Below, in pieces: positions 56,362-64,000 of a stretch of DNA of 64,000 bases. Where the stretch lies: the NCBI GenBank assembly GCA_004173185.1, contig SEFZ01000019.1, positions 21,680-85,679 of the forward strand. Reading direction: 5' to 3'. Under the pieces are notes generated by a model. That model made no database searches. It was given only the letters and a program-made list of their open reading frames with translations, and had not been told where the DNA came from. The translations under genes were made by a program, and so were the position numbers. The stretch comes from Sphingomonadales bacterium. GTDB lineage: Bacteria > Pseudomonadota > Alphaproteobacteria > Sphingomonadales > Sphingomonadaceae. Within the stretch, counting starts at the first letter, position 1, and each line of letters starts with the position of its first letter.

Positions 56362-57309
56362 ATGACCACGTTTCTCGATTTCGAAAAGCCGATCGCTGAG
56401 CTGCAAACGCGCATCGATGAGCTGCGCCAAACTGCCGAGGGCGGCGAGGTAAACATCGATGCGGAGATCGGACCGCTTCAGGCGAAGTCCGACAAGCTGC
56501 TCAAGGATACCTATTCTAAGCTCACCCCCTGGCAGAAGACCCAGGTGGCGCGGCATCCCGAGCGGCCGCACTTCAAACATTATGTCGCGGCGCTGATCGA
56601 GGACTTCATGCCGCTGGGCGGCGATCGTGCATTCGCCGACGATTCGGCGATCATCGGCGGTCTGGGCCGATTCCGTGGCCGCCACGTGATGGTGATCGGG
56701 CATGAGAAGGGCGACGATACCGCGAGCCGGCTCAAGCATAATTTCGGGATGGGCAAGCCGGAGGGCTATCGCAAGGCGATTCGCCTGATGCAGCTGGCCA
56801 ACAAATTTGGCCTGCCCGTGATCACTTTGGTCGATACGTCGGGCGCATTCCCGGGCGTGCAGGCCGAAGAGCGCGGTCAGGCAGAAGCGATTGCGCGTTC
56901 CACCGAGCAGTGCCTCAATCTGGGCGTGCCGCTGGTTGCGGCGGTGCTGGGTGAAGGCGGCTCGGGCGGCGCCGTGGCACTGGCGGCGGGCAACACGGTG
57001 CTGATGATGGAGCACGCAGTTTATTCGGTTATTTCGCCCGAGGGCTGCGCATCGATCCTGTGGCGTACGTCCGACAAGGCACCCGATGCGGCGGAAGCGA
57101 TGAAGGTGACGGCCCAGCATCTGAAGGAACTGGGCGTGATCGATGAGATCGTCAGCGAGCCGCTGGGCGGTGCGCATCGTGAGCCGGGTGCGGCAATCGG
57201 CGCGCTGGGCGATGCGATCGCGCGCGCGCTGGATGCGATGGATGGTCTTTCACCTGCGGATCTTCGCCAGGCACGTCGCGCGAAGTTCCTTGCAATGGGC
57301 CGAGTCTAA
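56362..57309 (+). CDS. accA: Acetyl-CoA carboxylase carboxyltransferase subunit alpha
   Basis: 315 residues from ATG 56362. '[20 protein letters not shown]', '[20 protein letters not shown]', '[20 protein letters not shown]' and '[20 protein letters not shown]' with '[16 protein letters not shown]' are AccA hallmarks. It transfers the carboxyl group from biotin to acetyl-CoA with AccD, the committed step of fatty-acid synthesis. A strong bidirectional terminator follows. Confidence 0.97.
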   Translation: MTTFLDFEKPIAELQTRIDELRQTAEGGEVNIDAEIGPLQAKSDKLLKDTYSKLTPWQKTQVARHPERPHFKHYVAALIEDFMPLGGDRAFADDSAIIGGLGRFRGRHVMVIGHEKGDDTASRLKHNFGMGKPEGYRKAIRLMQLANKFGLPVITLVDTSGAFPGVQAEERGQAEAIARSTEQCLNLGVPLVAAVLGEGGSGGAVALAAGNTVLMMEHAVYSVISPEGCASILWRTSDKAPDAAEAMKVTAQHLKELGVIDEIVSEPLGGAHREPGAAIGALGDAIARALDAMDGLSPADLRQARRAKFLAMGRV

Positions 57310-57363
57310 GCCGGGGGTAAACTCTGGCTTTTGCCGGGGTGCCCGTTTGGATTCACCCAAAGA

Positions 57364-57397
57364 AAAAGGCGGCGAAACCGAAGTTTCGCCGCCTTTT
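57364..57397. terminator. Bidirectional intrinsic terminator
   Basis: AAAAGGCGGCGAAAC (57364-57378) pairs perfectly with GTTTCGCCGCCTTTT (57383-57397) around a 4-base CGAA loop. The A-run on one side and T-run on the other make it work in both directions, ending accA from the left and the flp gene from the right. Confidence 0.93.
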
Positions 57398-57415
57398 CTA
57401 TAATGCGTTAGGCGA

Positions 57416-57583
57416 TTAGCCCTTCGACATCGTCGACGAAACGTTGCCGAACGTCTTCGAGAGCTGGTTGCCCAGGCCCTGCATCGCGGCGATGGCTGCG
57501 ACTGCGATCAGAGCGGCAATCAGGCCGTACTCGATTGCGGTGGCGCCCTTGGAATTCTTCAGGAAGTTGCGAATCTTCTTCAT
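57416..57583 (-). CDS. Flp-type pilin
   Basis: 55 residues from ATG 57583, with GGAG upstream; the frame is open a little further but the start is placed by the ribosome site. 'MKKIRNFLKNSKGATAIEYG' then 'LIAALIAVAAIAAMQGLG' is the classic Flp pilin: a short basic leader, G-A-T-A-I-E-Y-G processing site with E and Y at +5/+6, and one membrane helix. It is the fibre subunit of tight-adherence (Tad) pili; the tad genes themselves are not in the window. Confidence 0.94.
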   Translation of the reverse strand: MKKIRNFLKNSKGATAIEYGLIAALIAVAAIAAMQGLGNQLSKTFGNVSSTMSKG

Positions 57584-57716
57584 TACCGGTCTCCAACGTT
57601 TGATGTGTTGCTTCATTCACCCGACCGCTTCGGAAAACCGTTGCGGCATGTTCGAAGCTAAGCCCCGGAAGTAAATAAACGGCTAAAGCGAACCATTACG
57701 AAACCGTTACGAGGCT

Positions 57717-57899
57717 TTATCTCGCATTCTGGACCTTGGCGTTGATATTGCCCCAAAGCGTGGCGGTGCTGCCGCCAAGCGCTTGCAGGCCGCCCAGCAG
57801 CGCGAGGACGACCAGCGCGAGGATCAGGCCATATTCCACCGCGGTTGCCGCGCGGCGGTCTGCGATCAGTGCAGCAATCTTGTGTGCTAAAGCTCGCAT
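57717..57899 (-). CDS. Second Flp-type pilin
   Basis: 60 residues from ATG 57899. 'RRAATAVEYGLILALVVLAL' carries the same V-E-Y-G processing site after a basic leader, and a short C-terminal tail ('GNINAKVQNAR'). It lies 133 bases upstream of the other pilin on the same strand. The two differ clearly in leader and tail, so they are not a recent duplication. Confidence 0.9.
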   Translation of the reverse strand: MRALAHKIAALIADRRAATAVEYGLILALVVLALLGGLQALGGSTATLWGNINAKVQNAR

Positions 57900-57955
57900 C
57901 GCCGAGATTTCTCCTCCAGAACTAGCCTAATGGATATACAAAGAGCGTTAACTAA

Positions 57956-58369
57956 GTGCTGAGCGACGTATCCGCTTTTTTGCTGGTGGTGGCGGCGGCC
58001 CTGGTGGACCGCGATGGGCGCGTGCTGGTGCAGCAGCGGCCGCCGGGGAAACCGATGGCGGGGCTGTGGGAATTTCCGGGCGGAAAGATCGAACCGGGCG
58101 AAGTCCCAGAGGCGGCTTTGGTGCGCGAACTGGCCGAGGAACTGGGGATCGCGTTCGACGCATCCGCGCTCACCCCGCTGACCTTCGCGAGCGAACCGCT
58201 GGGCGAGCGGCAACTGATCCTGCTGCTGTATGTCTTGCGCGAATGGGAAGGCGTGCCCGAGGCGCACCATGCGACGGCGTTGCGCTGGGTTATGCCCGCG
58301 GAATTGCGCGGGCTGGAAATGCCGCCCGCCGATTTGCCGTTTATTGCGGTTCTGGAGGCTTTGTCTTGA
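57956..58369 (+). CDS. Nudix hydrolase, MutT-like
   Basis: 137 residues from GTG 57956. The Nudix box G-x5-E-x7-R-E-x-x-E-E-x-G is 'GGKIEPGEVPEAALVRELAE' with 'ELGI', preceded by 'KPMAGLWEFPGGK', which is typical of 8-oxo-dGTP-cleaving MutT. C-terminal 'EAHHATALRWVMPAELRGLE' also fits. It would cleanse the nucleotide pool of oxidised dGTP. Confidence 0.92.
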   Translation: MLSDVSAFLLVVAAALVDRDGRVLVQQRPPGKPMAGLWEFPGGKIEPGEVPEAALVRELAEELGIAFDASALTPLTFASEPLGERQLILLLYVLREWEGVPEAHHATALRWVMPAELRGLEMPPADLPFIAVLEALS

Positions 58370-59186
58370 GCGCATCCGCCAGCGATGCGGTTGCGCTGCC
58401 GCGTTTGGCGGGTTTTGGTTGCGAGGCGTCGGGCGCCCAGCCGGTCAGGTAGACGATCTCGAAACGCTCGGGAGTGCGGCCGCCTTCATCGGCGCGATCG
58501 GCGAATTCCTGTGCGGCGCGGGCGAGGGTGGTTCGGGTCAGCGGGGGCGTTTGGGGCAGCAGGTTGGTCGCCGCCATGCCGCGCAGATCGCGGAACAAGC
58601 CGAAGATGCTGGCATATCTCACGGTCAGCGTCTCGACGTCTGACACCGGCAGCGCGAAACCGGCGCGGGTAAGCAGATCGCCGCCCGCGCGCACGTCGAT
58701 CTGGGGATGGAAGCGCGCGGCGGGGCGATCGGATTCGGCGGCGAGGAAGCTGGCGCGCAGCATCGCGAGCGTGCCCGCGCCAAGGAATGCGCCGAGGAAC
58801 AGCCCGTCGGGCTTGAGCGCGCGGCGGGCAAGGGCGAGCGCCCCTGGCACGTCGTTGACCGAATCGAGCACCCCGGCCGAGACGATCAGATCGAAGCTGG
58901 CGTCGGGGAAATGGGGCTGGTCTTCCTCGCCCTGCACGCCGCCAGTGGCCCAGATGCCGCCTGCATCGAGCCGGGTGACCTTCGCGCCGGGCAGTTCGAA
59001 GCCGCCGCCGAAGCTGCCGAGATCGAGCACATCGTGAAATTGGCGGGTCACGCCTTCCAGCCGCTCGGTCAGCCCCTCGATCATATGATCGCGCACGAAG
59101 CTCTCATAGCTGCGCGCGGCACGGTCCCGGCGCTTGCGGCGGAGCGCGCGGTCGAAGATTTCTGCAGGTGAGTCGTGGCTTGGCAT
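58341..59186 (-). CDS. SAM-dependent methyltransferase (NDUFAF5/BioC-like)
   Basis: 281 residues from ATG 59186; the frame is open to 59303 but the 39 extra residues are low-complexity. 'PAEIFDRALRRKRRDRAARS' and 'VLDLGSFGGGFELPGAKVTR' (SAM site), 'DASFDLIVSAGVLDSVNDVP' and 'ALKPDGLFLGAFLGAGTL' match class I methyltransferases of the NDUFAF5/BioC group common in alphaproteobacteria. The substrate (possibly a respiratory-complex arginine) is not shown. Convergent with the Nudix gene, overlapping by 29 bases. Confidence 0.85.
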   Translation of the reverse strand: MPSHDSPAEIFDRALRRKRRDRAARSYESFVRDHMIEGLTERLEGVTRQFHDVLDLGSFGGGFELPGAKVTRLDAGGIWATGGVQGEEDQPHFPDASFDLIVSAGVLDSVNDVPGALALARRALKPDGLFLGAFLGAGTLAMLRASFLAAESDRPAARFHPQIDVRAGGDLLTRAGFALPVSDVETLTVRYASIFGLFRDLRGMAATNLLPQTPPLTRTTLARAAQEFADRADEGGRTPERFEIVYLTGWAPDASQPKPAKRGSATASLADALKTKPPEPQ

Positions 59187-59235
59187 TCGCGGCGCTTGTG
59201 CAGCGGAGCGGGGCGGGGGACAAGGGCATGTGCTG

Positions 59236-59955
59236 ATGACGCCACTCGCCCGGCTCGCCGATCTTGCGCTGCCGCCGCGCTGCCCCGGCTGCGGCGAGAT
59301 CACGAGTGAGGATCATCGCTTCTGCACGCGCTGCTGGAGCAGCCTGCGTTTCCTCGGACCGCCCTGGTGCGCGCTGTGCCATGCGCCGTTCGACTATGAC
59401 CGGGGCGAAGACGCAGCATGTGGCGAATGCCTTGCCGATCCGCCGCTGCATGCGGGGGTGCGCGCGGCGGTCGCTTATGGCGAAGTTTCGCGGGCGGTGG
59501 CGCTCAAGCTCAAATATTCGGGACGGCTGGCCTGTGCCGAGACGATGGCGCGGGCGATGGGGCGGCTGATGCCGGAAGGCGCGGACCTGCTGGTGCCCGT
59601 TCCGCTACACCGTTGGCGGATCTGGGGGCGGGGGTTCAATCAGGCGGCGCTGATCGCGACGGCCTTGTCGAAGGCGAACGGCGTGCTCGCCGATATGGAA
59701 TTGCTCCGCCGCGTGAAGCCGACCCCGGTGCTGCGCGGGCTGGGGCACAAGGGACGCGCCAAGGCAGTGGCGGGGGCGTTTGCGCTGCGCCCCGACGCGG
59801 AAGCGCTCAGCGGCAAGACCGTGGTTCTGGTCGACGACGTATACACAAGCGGCGCAACCGCAGCGGCGTGCACCCGGGTGCTCAGGCGCGGCGGCGCGGC
59901 AAAAGTGATCCTTCTGTGCTGGGCACGCGTTCTGGGAGACGAGGCGCTGGATTGA
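59236..59955 (+). CDS. ComF family phosphoribosyltransferase-like protein
   Basis: 239 residues from ATG 59236. An N-terminal double zinc ribbon (C15, C18 ... 'CTRCW', 'CALCHAPF', 'CGECL') is followed by a PRTase domain with 'VPVPLHRWRIWGRGFNQAAL' and the PRPP loop 'VVLVDDVYTSGATAAACT'. ComF proteins are needed for DNA uptake in naturally competent bacteria; here the role is unknown. Confidence 0.9.
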   Translation: MTPLARLADLALPPRCPGCGEITSEDHRFCTRCWSSLRFLGPPWCALCHAPFDYDRGEDAACGECLADPPLHAGVRAAVAYGEVSRAVALKLKYSGRLACAETMARAMGRLMPEGADLLVPVPLHRWRIWGRGFNQAALIATALSKANGVLADMELLRRVKPTPVLRGLGHKGRAKAVAGAFALRPDAEALSGKTVVLVDDVYTSGATAAACTRVLRRGGAAKVILLCWARVLGDEALD

Positions 59956-59989
59956 CATCCCACCCGGCGCACCACACTTCGAGGACATT

Positions 59990-60247
59990 ATGGCCAAGAT
60001 CGAAATCTACACCAAAGCCTTCTGCCCCTATTGCTCGCGCGCCACCGCTTTGCTGACCAGCAAGGGCGCCGACTTCGAGGAGTTCGACATCACCATGGGC
60101 GGCCCCAAGCGCACCGAGATGCTCGGGCGCTCGAACGGGCGCACCACGGTTCCGCAGATATTTATCGACGGCAAGCATATCGGCGGATCGGACGATCTCG
60201 CCGCGCTCGAGCGGGCGGGCGAACTGGACGCGCTGCTGGCGGCATGA
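59990..60247 (+). CDS. grxC: Glutaredoxin 3
   Basis: 85 residues. Redox motif CPYC at 12-15, 'GRTTVPQIFIDGKHIGGSDD' (cis-Pro and glutathione-binding GG) and 'LAALERAGELDALL' are GrxC features. It reduces disulfides using glutathione. Overlaps the next gene by 4 bases. Confidence 0.96.
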   Translation: MAKIEIYTKAFCPYCSRATALLTSKGADFEEFDITMGGPKRTEMLGRSNGRTTVPQIFIDGKHIGGSDDLAALERAGELDALLAA

Positions 60248-61068
60248 TGCGGGCCGCTCTGCTTCAGATGACGAGCGGGATCGATCCGCTCGCCAACGCA
60301 CACACATTGGTGGCGGGCGTGGAGCAGGCGGCTGCCGAAGGCGCGGCGATGCTGTTCACCCCCGAAATGTCTGGTCTGATCGATCGCGACCGGAGCCGCG
60401 CGGCGGTCTCGCTGGTGCGTGAGTCGGACGATCCTGTCCTGGCAGCGGTGCGCGAAGCGGCGGCAAAGGCGGGCATCTGGGTGCATATCGGCAGCCTCGC
60501 TATTCTGCGCGAAGACGGCAAGCTGGCGAACCGCGGCTATGTGATCGACGCAAGCGGCGCGATCCGCGCGAGCTACGACAAGATGCATTTGTTCGATGTC
60601 GATCTGCCGACCGGCGAAAGCTGGCGCGAATCGAACAGCTATGCACGCGGCGAACGCGCGGTGACGGTGCAGACCCCGCTGGGCGTGCTGGGCCTCGCAA
60701 TCTGTTACGATCTGCGTTTCCCCGATCTGTTTCGCGCGCTGAGCGATGCGGGTGCCACGATGCTTGCGATCCCGGCAGCGTTTACGCGCCCGACCGGGGC
60801 GGCGCATTGGCATGTGCTGATGCGCGCGCGGGCGATCGAAGCGGCTGCGTTCGTCATCGCGGCGGCGCAGACCGGCGTGCATGCGGATGGCCGCGCGACC
60901 TATGGCCATTCGCTGGTGAGCGATCCGTGGGGCGAATTGCTGCTCGATATGGGCGAGGGCGCAGGGCTGGGCTTTGCCGAGATCGATATGGAGCGGGTCC
61001 AGAGCGCACGCGCCCGGGTGCCGGTGCTCCAGCATCGCCGGGCGATCCCCGAGGTCGAAAGCTTGTGA
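60244..61068 (+). CDS. Nitrilase-family carbon-nitrogen hydrolase
   Basis: 274 residues from ATG 60244. The triad is E41 ('LFTPEMSG'), K113 ('YDKMHLFD') and C154 ('AICYDLRFP'). The sequence is close to the Nit1/YafV group, so an omega-amidase or deaminated-glutathione amidase is likely. Being next to grxC, the latter is an attractive reading, but substrate is not shown. It overlaps the DUF1178 gene at its end. Confidence 0.88.
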   Translation: MMRAALLQMTSGIDPLANAHTLVAGVEQAAAEGAAMLFTPEMSGLIDRDRSRAAVSLVRESDDPVLAAVREAAAKAGIWVHIGSLAILREDGKLANRGYVIDASGAIRASYDKMHLFDVDLPTGESWRESNSYARGERAVTVQTPLGVLGLAICYDLRFPDLFRALSDAGATMLAIPAAFTRPTGAAHWHVLMRARAIEAAAFVIAAAQTGVHADGRATYGHSLVSDPWGELLLDMGEGAGLGFAEIDMERVQSARARVPVLQHRRAIPEVESL

Positions 61069-61493
61069 TCGTCTTCGATCTCCGATGCGCGCAGGGCCAT
61101 GTTTTCGAAGCGTGGTTCGGATCGAGCGCGGCGTTCGACAGCCAAAAGGCTGGCGGACTTGTCGCGTGCCCGATGTGCGGCAGTGATCAAGTCGACAAGG
61201 CGGTGATGGCGCCGAACGTGGGCGCGAAGGGCAATCAGGGCCCGGCGATCGCGCCCGAGGCGATGAAGGCGGCAATGGCTGTGCTGGCTGCGGCGCAGAG
61301 CAAGGCGCTGGAGAATTCCACCTGGGTAGGTGCGGCGTTTGCCGACAAAGCGCGCTCGATGCATCTGGGCGAAGCGCCCGTGGTGCAGATCCACGGCCAG
61401 GCGACCGCCGACGAAACCAAGGCGCTGATCGACGAAGGCGTGCCCATCTCGCCTCTGCCGCTGCCGGTTGTTCCGCCCGAAGTCAGCAACTGA
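61065..61493 (+). CDS. DUF1178 protein
   Basis: 142 residues from GTG 61065. 'MIVFDLRCAQGHVFEAWFGS' and 'FDSQKAGGLVACPMCGSDQV' with 'KAVMAPNV' are the whole DUF1178 pattern, a zinc-ribbon-like protein with Cys8 and Cys36/39. It follows the amidase gene in many alphaproteobacteria; function unknown. Confidence 0.93.
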   Translation: MIVFDLRCAQGHVFEAWFGSSAAFDSQKAGGLVACPMCGSDQVDKAVMAPNVGAKGNQGPAIAPEAMKAAMAVLAAAQSKALENSTWVGAAFADKARSMHLGEAPVVQIHGQATADETKALIDEGVPISPLPLPVVPPEVSN

Positions 61494-61539
61494 CCCGCAA
61501 TTGACCCGTCCGGCGCTGCTCTTTACGAGGCAGCGCGGC

Positions 61540-61616
61540 GGCCCCGTAGCTCAGCAGGATAGAGCAAGCGATTCCTAATCGAGAGGTCGGTGGTTCGAAT
61601 CCACTCGGGGCCACCA
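61540..61616 (+). tRNA. tRNA-Arg (anticodon CCT)
   Basis: 77-nt cloverleaf: acceptor GGCCCCG (61540-61546) pairs with CGGGGCC, D-arm GCTC/GAGC, anticodon loop TTCCTAA (61572-61578) giving CCT, T-arm GTGG-TTCGAAT-CCAC and an encoded CCA at 61614-61616. In the anticodon stem the 5' strand AGCGA and 3' strand TCGAG pair in only three of five positions, leaving two tandem A-G/G-A oppositions at the top. Confidence 0.9.
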
Positions 61617-62003
61617 ACTATCAGGATTGAGACAATTCGCGCCTGCGGCACTTGCGTCCCGGGGCGCTGGCCGCTGCGCGTAAATCTGGCGACTGGATGC
61701 TGCATTTGGGCGAAGCGGCATGCGCCATGCTCGTCAGGCAATCTGCCTTGCTATCTGCATCGGGCTGAGCCCGAACGACTGAACAACACTCGATAAGATC
61801 CGCACAACGCAATAGAAATTTTTCTTATCGTTTTTAACAAAATCTCAAAATTGAGACGCCCAGACATTTTTCTTGCGCTCGAAGCGTGTAGTTCGACACC
61901 GAATCGCCTCTGCGTGCAGGGGCGGCTTCGCGTGCGGAAGATCGATTTCGAGGCGCGTTGATGGGTGGCGAAAGGGGGTCCTGCGCCACCGGGGGGATCG
62001 TAA
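61617..62003. other. Intergenic region downstream of tRNA-Arg
   Basis: 387 bases without a gene. 61800-61870 is the most AT-rich stretch nearby and contains the dyad TCTCAA-AA-TTGAGA (61843-61856); a promoter for the following large gene is likely here. A GGGGGG ribosome site is at 61991-61996. Confidence 0.5.
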
Positions 62004-64000
62004 ATGTTTGTGTTGTTTCACCGGATGGCCGGCCTTTGGCGCGCGTGCGCTGCGCTGCTGTTGCTCGCGATTGCCGCCATGCTGCGAAGCACCTGCCTTG
62101 CGCCCGCCGGGGGCAAGCGCCGCGGCACGCGGATGGCTGCTGCGTTCGGCGCGCTGCTGCTTGGCGGCATGCTGACGCCGTCTCAGGCCAATGCCGATGT
62201 GGGCGTCACCACCGGCACGGGGGACAGTGCCGTGGTCTCGACTGCGGCGACCAGCACCACCACGCTGGCGGCAACCACGCCGGTCGTGTCGGGCACCGTG
62301 GTCACCTACACCGCCACTGTCACCGGGGCCTCGCCGACCGGTACCGTCGGGTTCTTCGACGGCGCTTCTGCGTTCTCGGGCTGCAGCAGCGTCGTGCTGT
62401 CGGGCGGGACCGCGACCTGCACCGCGACGCCTGCGGCGGGCGCACGCTCGATTACCGCGAGATATTCTGGCGATGCCATCAATGAGGCCAGCAATTCTGC
62501 GGCGGTAACGCACACTGTCTATGCGAGGTTAACGACGACGCGGGCGGTTGCGAGCATCACCGCCACGGTCGGCCTAGTTCGCACCGGGGTAACCCCGATT
62601 ATCGCCGCGGGCGGTGTGGGGACTCGCAGCTTTGCGCTGAGCGGCGGCACGCTGCCGACGGGCCTGACCTATAACACGAGCTCCGGGCAATTGAGTGGCA
62701 CGCCGACCACCGGACTCGCTGCGACGATTTTCACCGTGACGGTTACGGATGAGACTCCGGGCACAGCACAGACTGCGTCCAACACCTTCATGCTGATGGT
62801 AAATACGAGGGCCGCCACCACCACCACGCTGGCGGCAACCACGCCGGTCGTGGTCGGTTCGGCGGTCACCTACACCGCTACCGTCACGGGTTCATCGCCG
62901 GCAGGCACCGTTTCGTTCTTCGACGGCGGTAGCTCGATCACCGGGTGCGTCAGCCGTACGATGATTAACGGCGCGGCGAGCTGCAGCGCTACCCCCGCGG
63001 TGGGCATGCGGTCGATCACCGCGACCTATTCGGGCAATACCGCCAACGCACCCAGCACGGCCGCGGCGGTTACGCAGGCGGTATCTCCGCCGCTAACTAC
63101 GACGCAGACACAGGTAGGCTTCAACGGGGTGGTGGGCGCTGCGTTGGCGCCGGTAATCCCGGTGACCGGCGTCAACGGCGTGGGGACTCTCAGCTACGCG
63201 CTCAGCGGCGGCACGCTGCCGACGGGCTTGAGCTTCAACACGAGTAACGGTCAGTTGAGTGGCACGCCGACCACCGCGCTTGTTGCGAAGATTTTTTTCG
63301 TGACCGTCACCGATCAGAATCCGGGCACGGCGCAGACTGCGGCCGTTTACTTTATTCTGGAGGTAAGTGCTGCAACCAGCACCACCACAATGGCGGCAAC
63401 CACGCCGGTCGTGGCCGGCTCGGCGGTCACCTACACCGCGACTGTCACCGGCGTATCGCCGAGCGGCACCGTCGCGTTCTTCGACGGCGGTAGCGCTATC
63501 GCCGGCTGCGGCAACCAGACGGTGTCTGGCGGCACGGCGACTTGCGCCACCACGCCCGTGATGGGCATGCGATCGATCACCGCGACCTATTCGGGCGATG
63601 CCAACAACATGACCAGTACGGCTGCGGCGGTGACGCAGACGGTCAGCGCGGCGCTGGTTACCATGCAGATGATACCTTTCTTCCCTGGCACGGTCGGCGC
63701 GGTGCTACCACCAATCACCCCGGTTATCGGCTCGGGCGGCCTGGGGACGCTCGGCTATGCGCTCAGTGGCGGCACGCTGCCGACGGGCTTGAGCTTCAAT
63801 ACGAGCAACGGTCAGCTGACAGGTACGCCGACTACCGCGCTTATCCCGACAGTGTTCATCGTGACGGTATCCGATCAGACCTCGGGCATCGCGCAGACTT
63901 CGGCGAAGACCTTCACGCTGGTGATAAGTGCTGCAACCAGCACCACCACGCTCGCGGCAACTACGCCGGTCGTCGCCGGCTCGCCGGTCACCTACACCGC
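62004..64000 (+). CDS. Large Ig-repeat surface protein, N-terminal part
   Basis: Open from ATG 62004 to the window end without a stop (at least 665 residues). A long signal region (residues ~1-65, two hydrophobic stretches ending 'GGMLTPSQANA') precedes alternating Ig-like domains. Each unit of ~187-188 residues has a Big_3-type domain ('TTTLAATTPVV', 'TYTATVTG', 'GTVGFFDG', 'SITATYSG') and a He_PIG-type domain ('LSGGTLPTGLSFNTSNGQLS', 'GTPTTAL'). Equivalent points fall at 62262, 62826, 63387 and 63948, spacings 564, 561 and 561 bases. Such proteins are secreted or surface adhesins; anchor and export system lie beyond the window. Confidence 0.85.
   Translation, partial: MFVLFHRMAGLWRACAALLLLAIAAMLRSTCLAPAGGKRRGTRMAAAFGALLLGGMLTPSQANADVGVTTGTGDSAVVSTAATSTTTLAATTPVVSGTVVTYTATVTGASPTGTVGFFDGASAFSGCSSVVLSGGTATCTATPAAGARSITARYSGDAINEASNSAAVTHTVYARLTTTRAVASITATVGLVRTGVTPIIAAGGVGTRSFALSGGTLPTGLTYNTSSGQLSGTPTTGLAATIFTVTVTDETPGTAQTASNTFMLMVNTRAATTTTLAATTPVVVGSAVTYTATVTGSSPAGTVSFFDGGSSITGCVSRTMINGAASCSATPAVGMRSITATYSGNTANAPSTAAAVTQAVSPPLTTTQTQVGFNGVVGAALAPVIPVTGVNGVGTLSYALSGGTLPTGLSFNTSNGQLSGTPTTALVAKIFFVTVTDQNPGTAQTAAVYFILEVSAATSTTTMAATTPVVAGSAVTYTATVTGVSPSGTVAFFDGGSAIAGCGNQTVSGGTATCATTPVMGMRSITATYSGDANNMTSTAAAVTQTVSAALVTMQMIPFFPGTVGAVLPPITPVIGSGGLGTLGYALSGGTLPTGLSFNTSNGQLTGTPTTALIPTVFIVTVSDQTSGIAQTSAKTFTLVISAATSTTTLAATTPVVAGSPVTYT

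Noticed and set aside
62004..64000. Possible CRISPR array from regular repeats near the window end
   Set aside because: Repeat spacing is about 561 bases and the reading frame stays open; it is a repeat-domain protein, not short repeats with spacers.

Overview
The window looks like the chromosome of a high-GC alphaproteobacterium, most likely a sphingomonad. I infer this from the protein sequences, the radA/cvpA neighbourhood, the two small Flp pilins and the REP-like intergenic repeats; no rRNA is present to confirm it.

Layout. 1-1856: start of a leftward GT4 glycosyltransferase, then radA. About 1.87-38.66 kb: a complete-looking Mu-like transposable prophage, inserted between radA and a lipocalin/cvpA pair. 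38.67-39.05 kb: a decayed DUF559 endonuclease-like gene enclosed by 53-bp inverted repeats. 39.08-43.26 kb: lipocalin, cvpA, an Fe-S scaffold-like gene, a KefB-type antiporter, dgkA and a DUF423 gene. 43.26-47.52 kb: leftward MFS exporter, TonB-C-like exported protein and M1 peptidase. 47.7-50.7 kb: a two-gene unit of a cytoplasmic subtilase and a ComEC-like metallo-beta-lactamase-fold protein. 50.9-55.5 kb: aroK-aroB (leftward), a small membrane protein, a large exported protein and a XerD-type recombinase. 55.7-61.6 kb: a SpoIIAA-like protein, accA, two flp pilins, a Nudix hydrolase, a methyltransferase, comF-like gene, grxC, a nitrilase-family amidase, a DUF1178 gene and tRNA-Arg(CCT). 62.0 kb to the end: the start of a large Ig-repeat surface protein, cut by the window edge.

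The prophage. A leftward S24-type repressor faces a rightward Ner-like gene, and five copies of a CCGA(A/G)TTT(T/C)CGG operator lie in and around the divide. The early operon carries a ParB-MucR fusion, several small unknown genes, MuA-type transposase (DDE residues at D272/D337/E389), MuB-type ATPase, a DnaA-domain-IV-like protein, GemA and a Mor-like activator. The late genes run in two blocks. Each is preceded by the same 17-base dyad sequence at the same distance from the first ATG, with a -10-like hexamer only 8 bases before that ATG. This suggests an activator-driven promoter pair making leaderless mRNAs. Late block 1 holds the endolysin, a large beta-helix tailspike, a lectin-like protein, a holin candidate, terminase, portal and head protein F. 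Late block 2 holds the protease, capsid proteins, contractile tail, baseplate and a short fibre. Genes are packed with ATGA or GTGA overlaps, and no frame-breaking damage is visible, so the prophage may be functional.

The most interesting leads are the paired late promoters, the operator array, the ParB-MucR fusion, the DUF559 gene with covarying inverted repeats, the subtilase-MBL pair, and the nuclease-like C-terminal domain on head protein F. All function calls are from reading the sequence; no database search was run.
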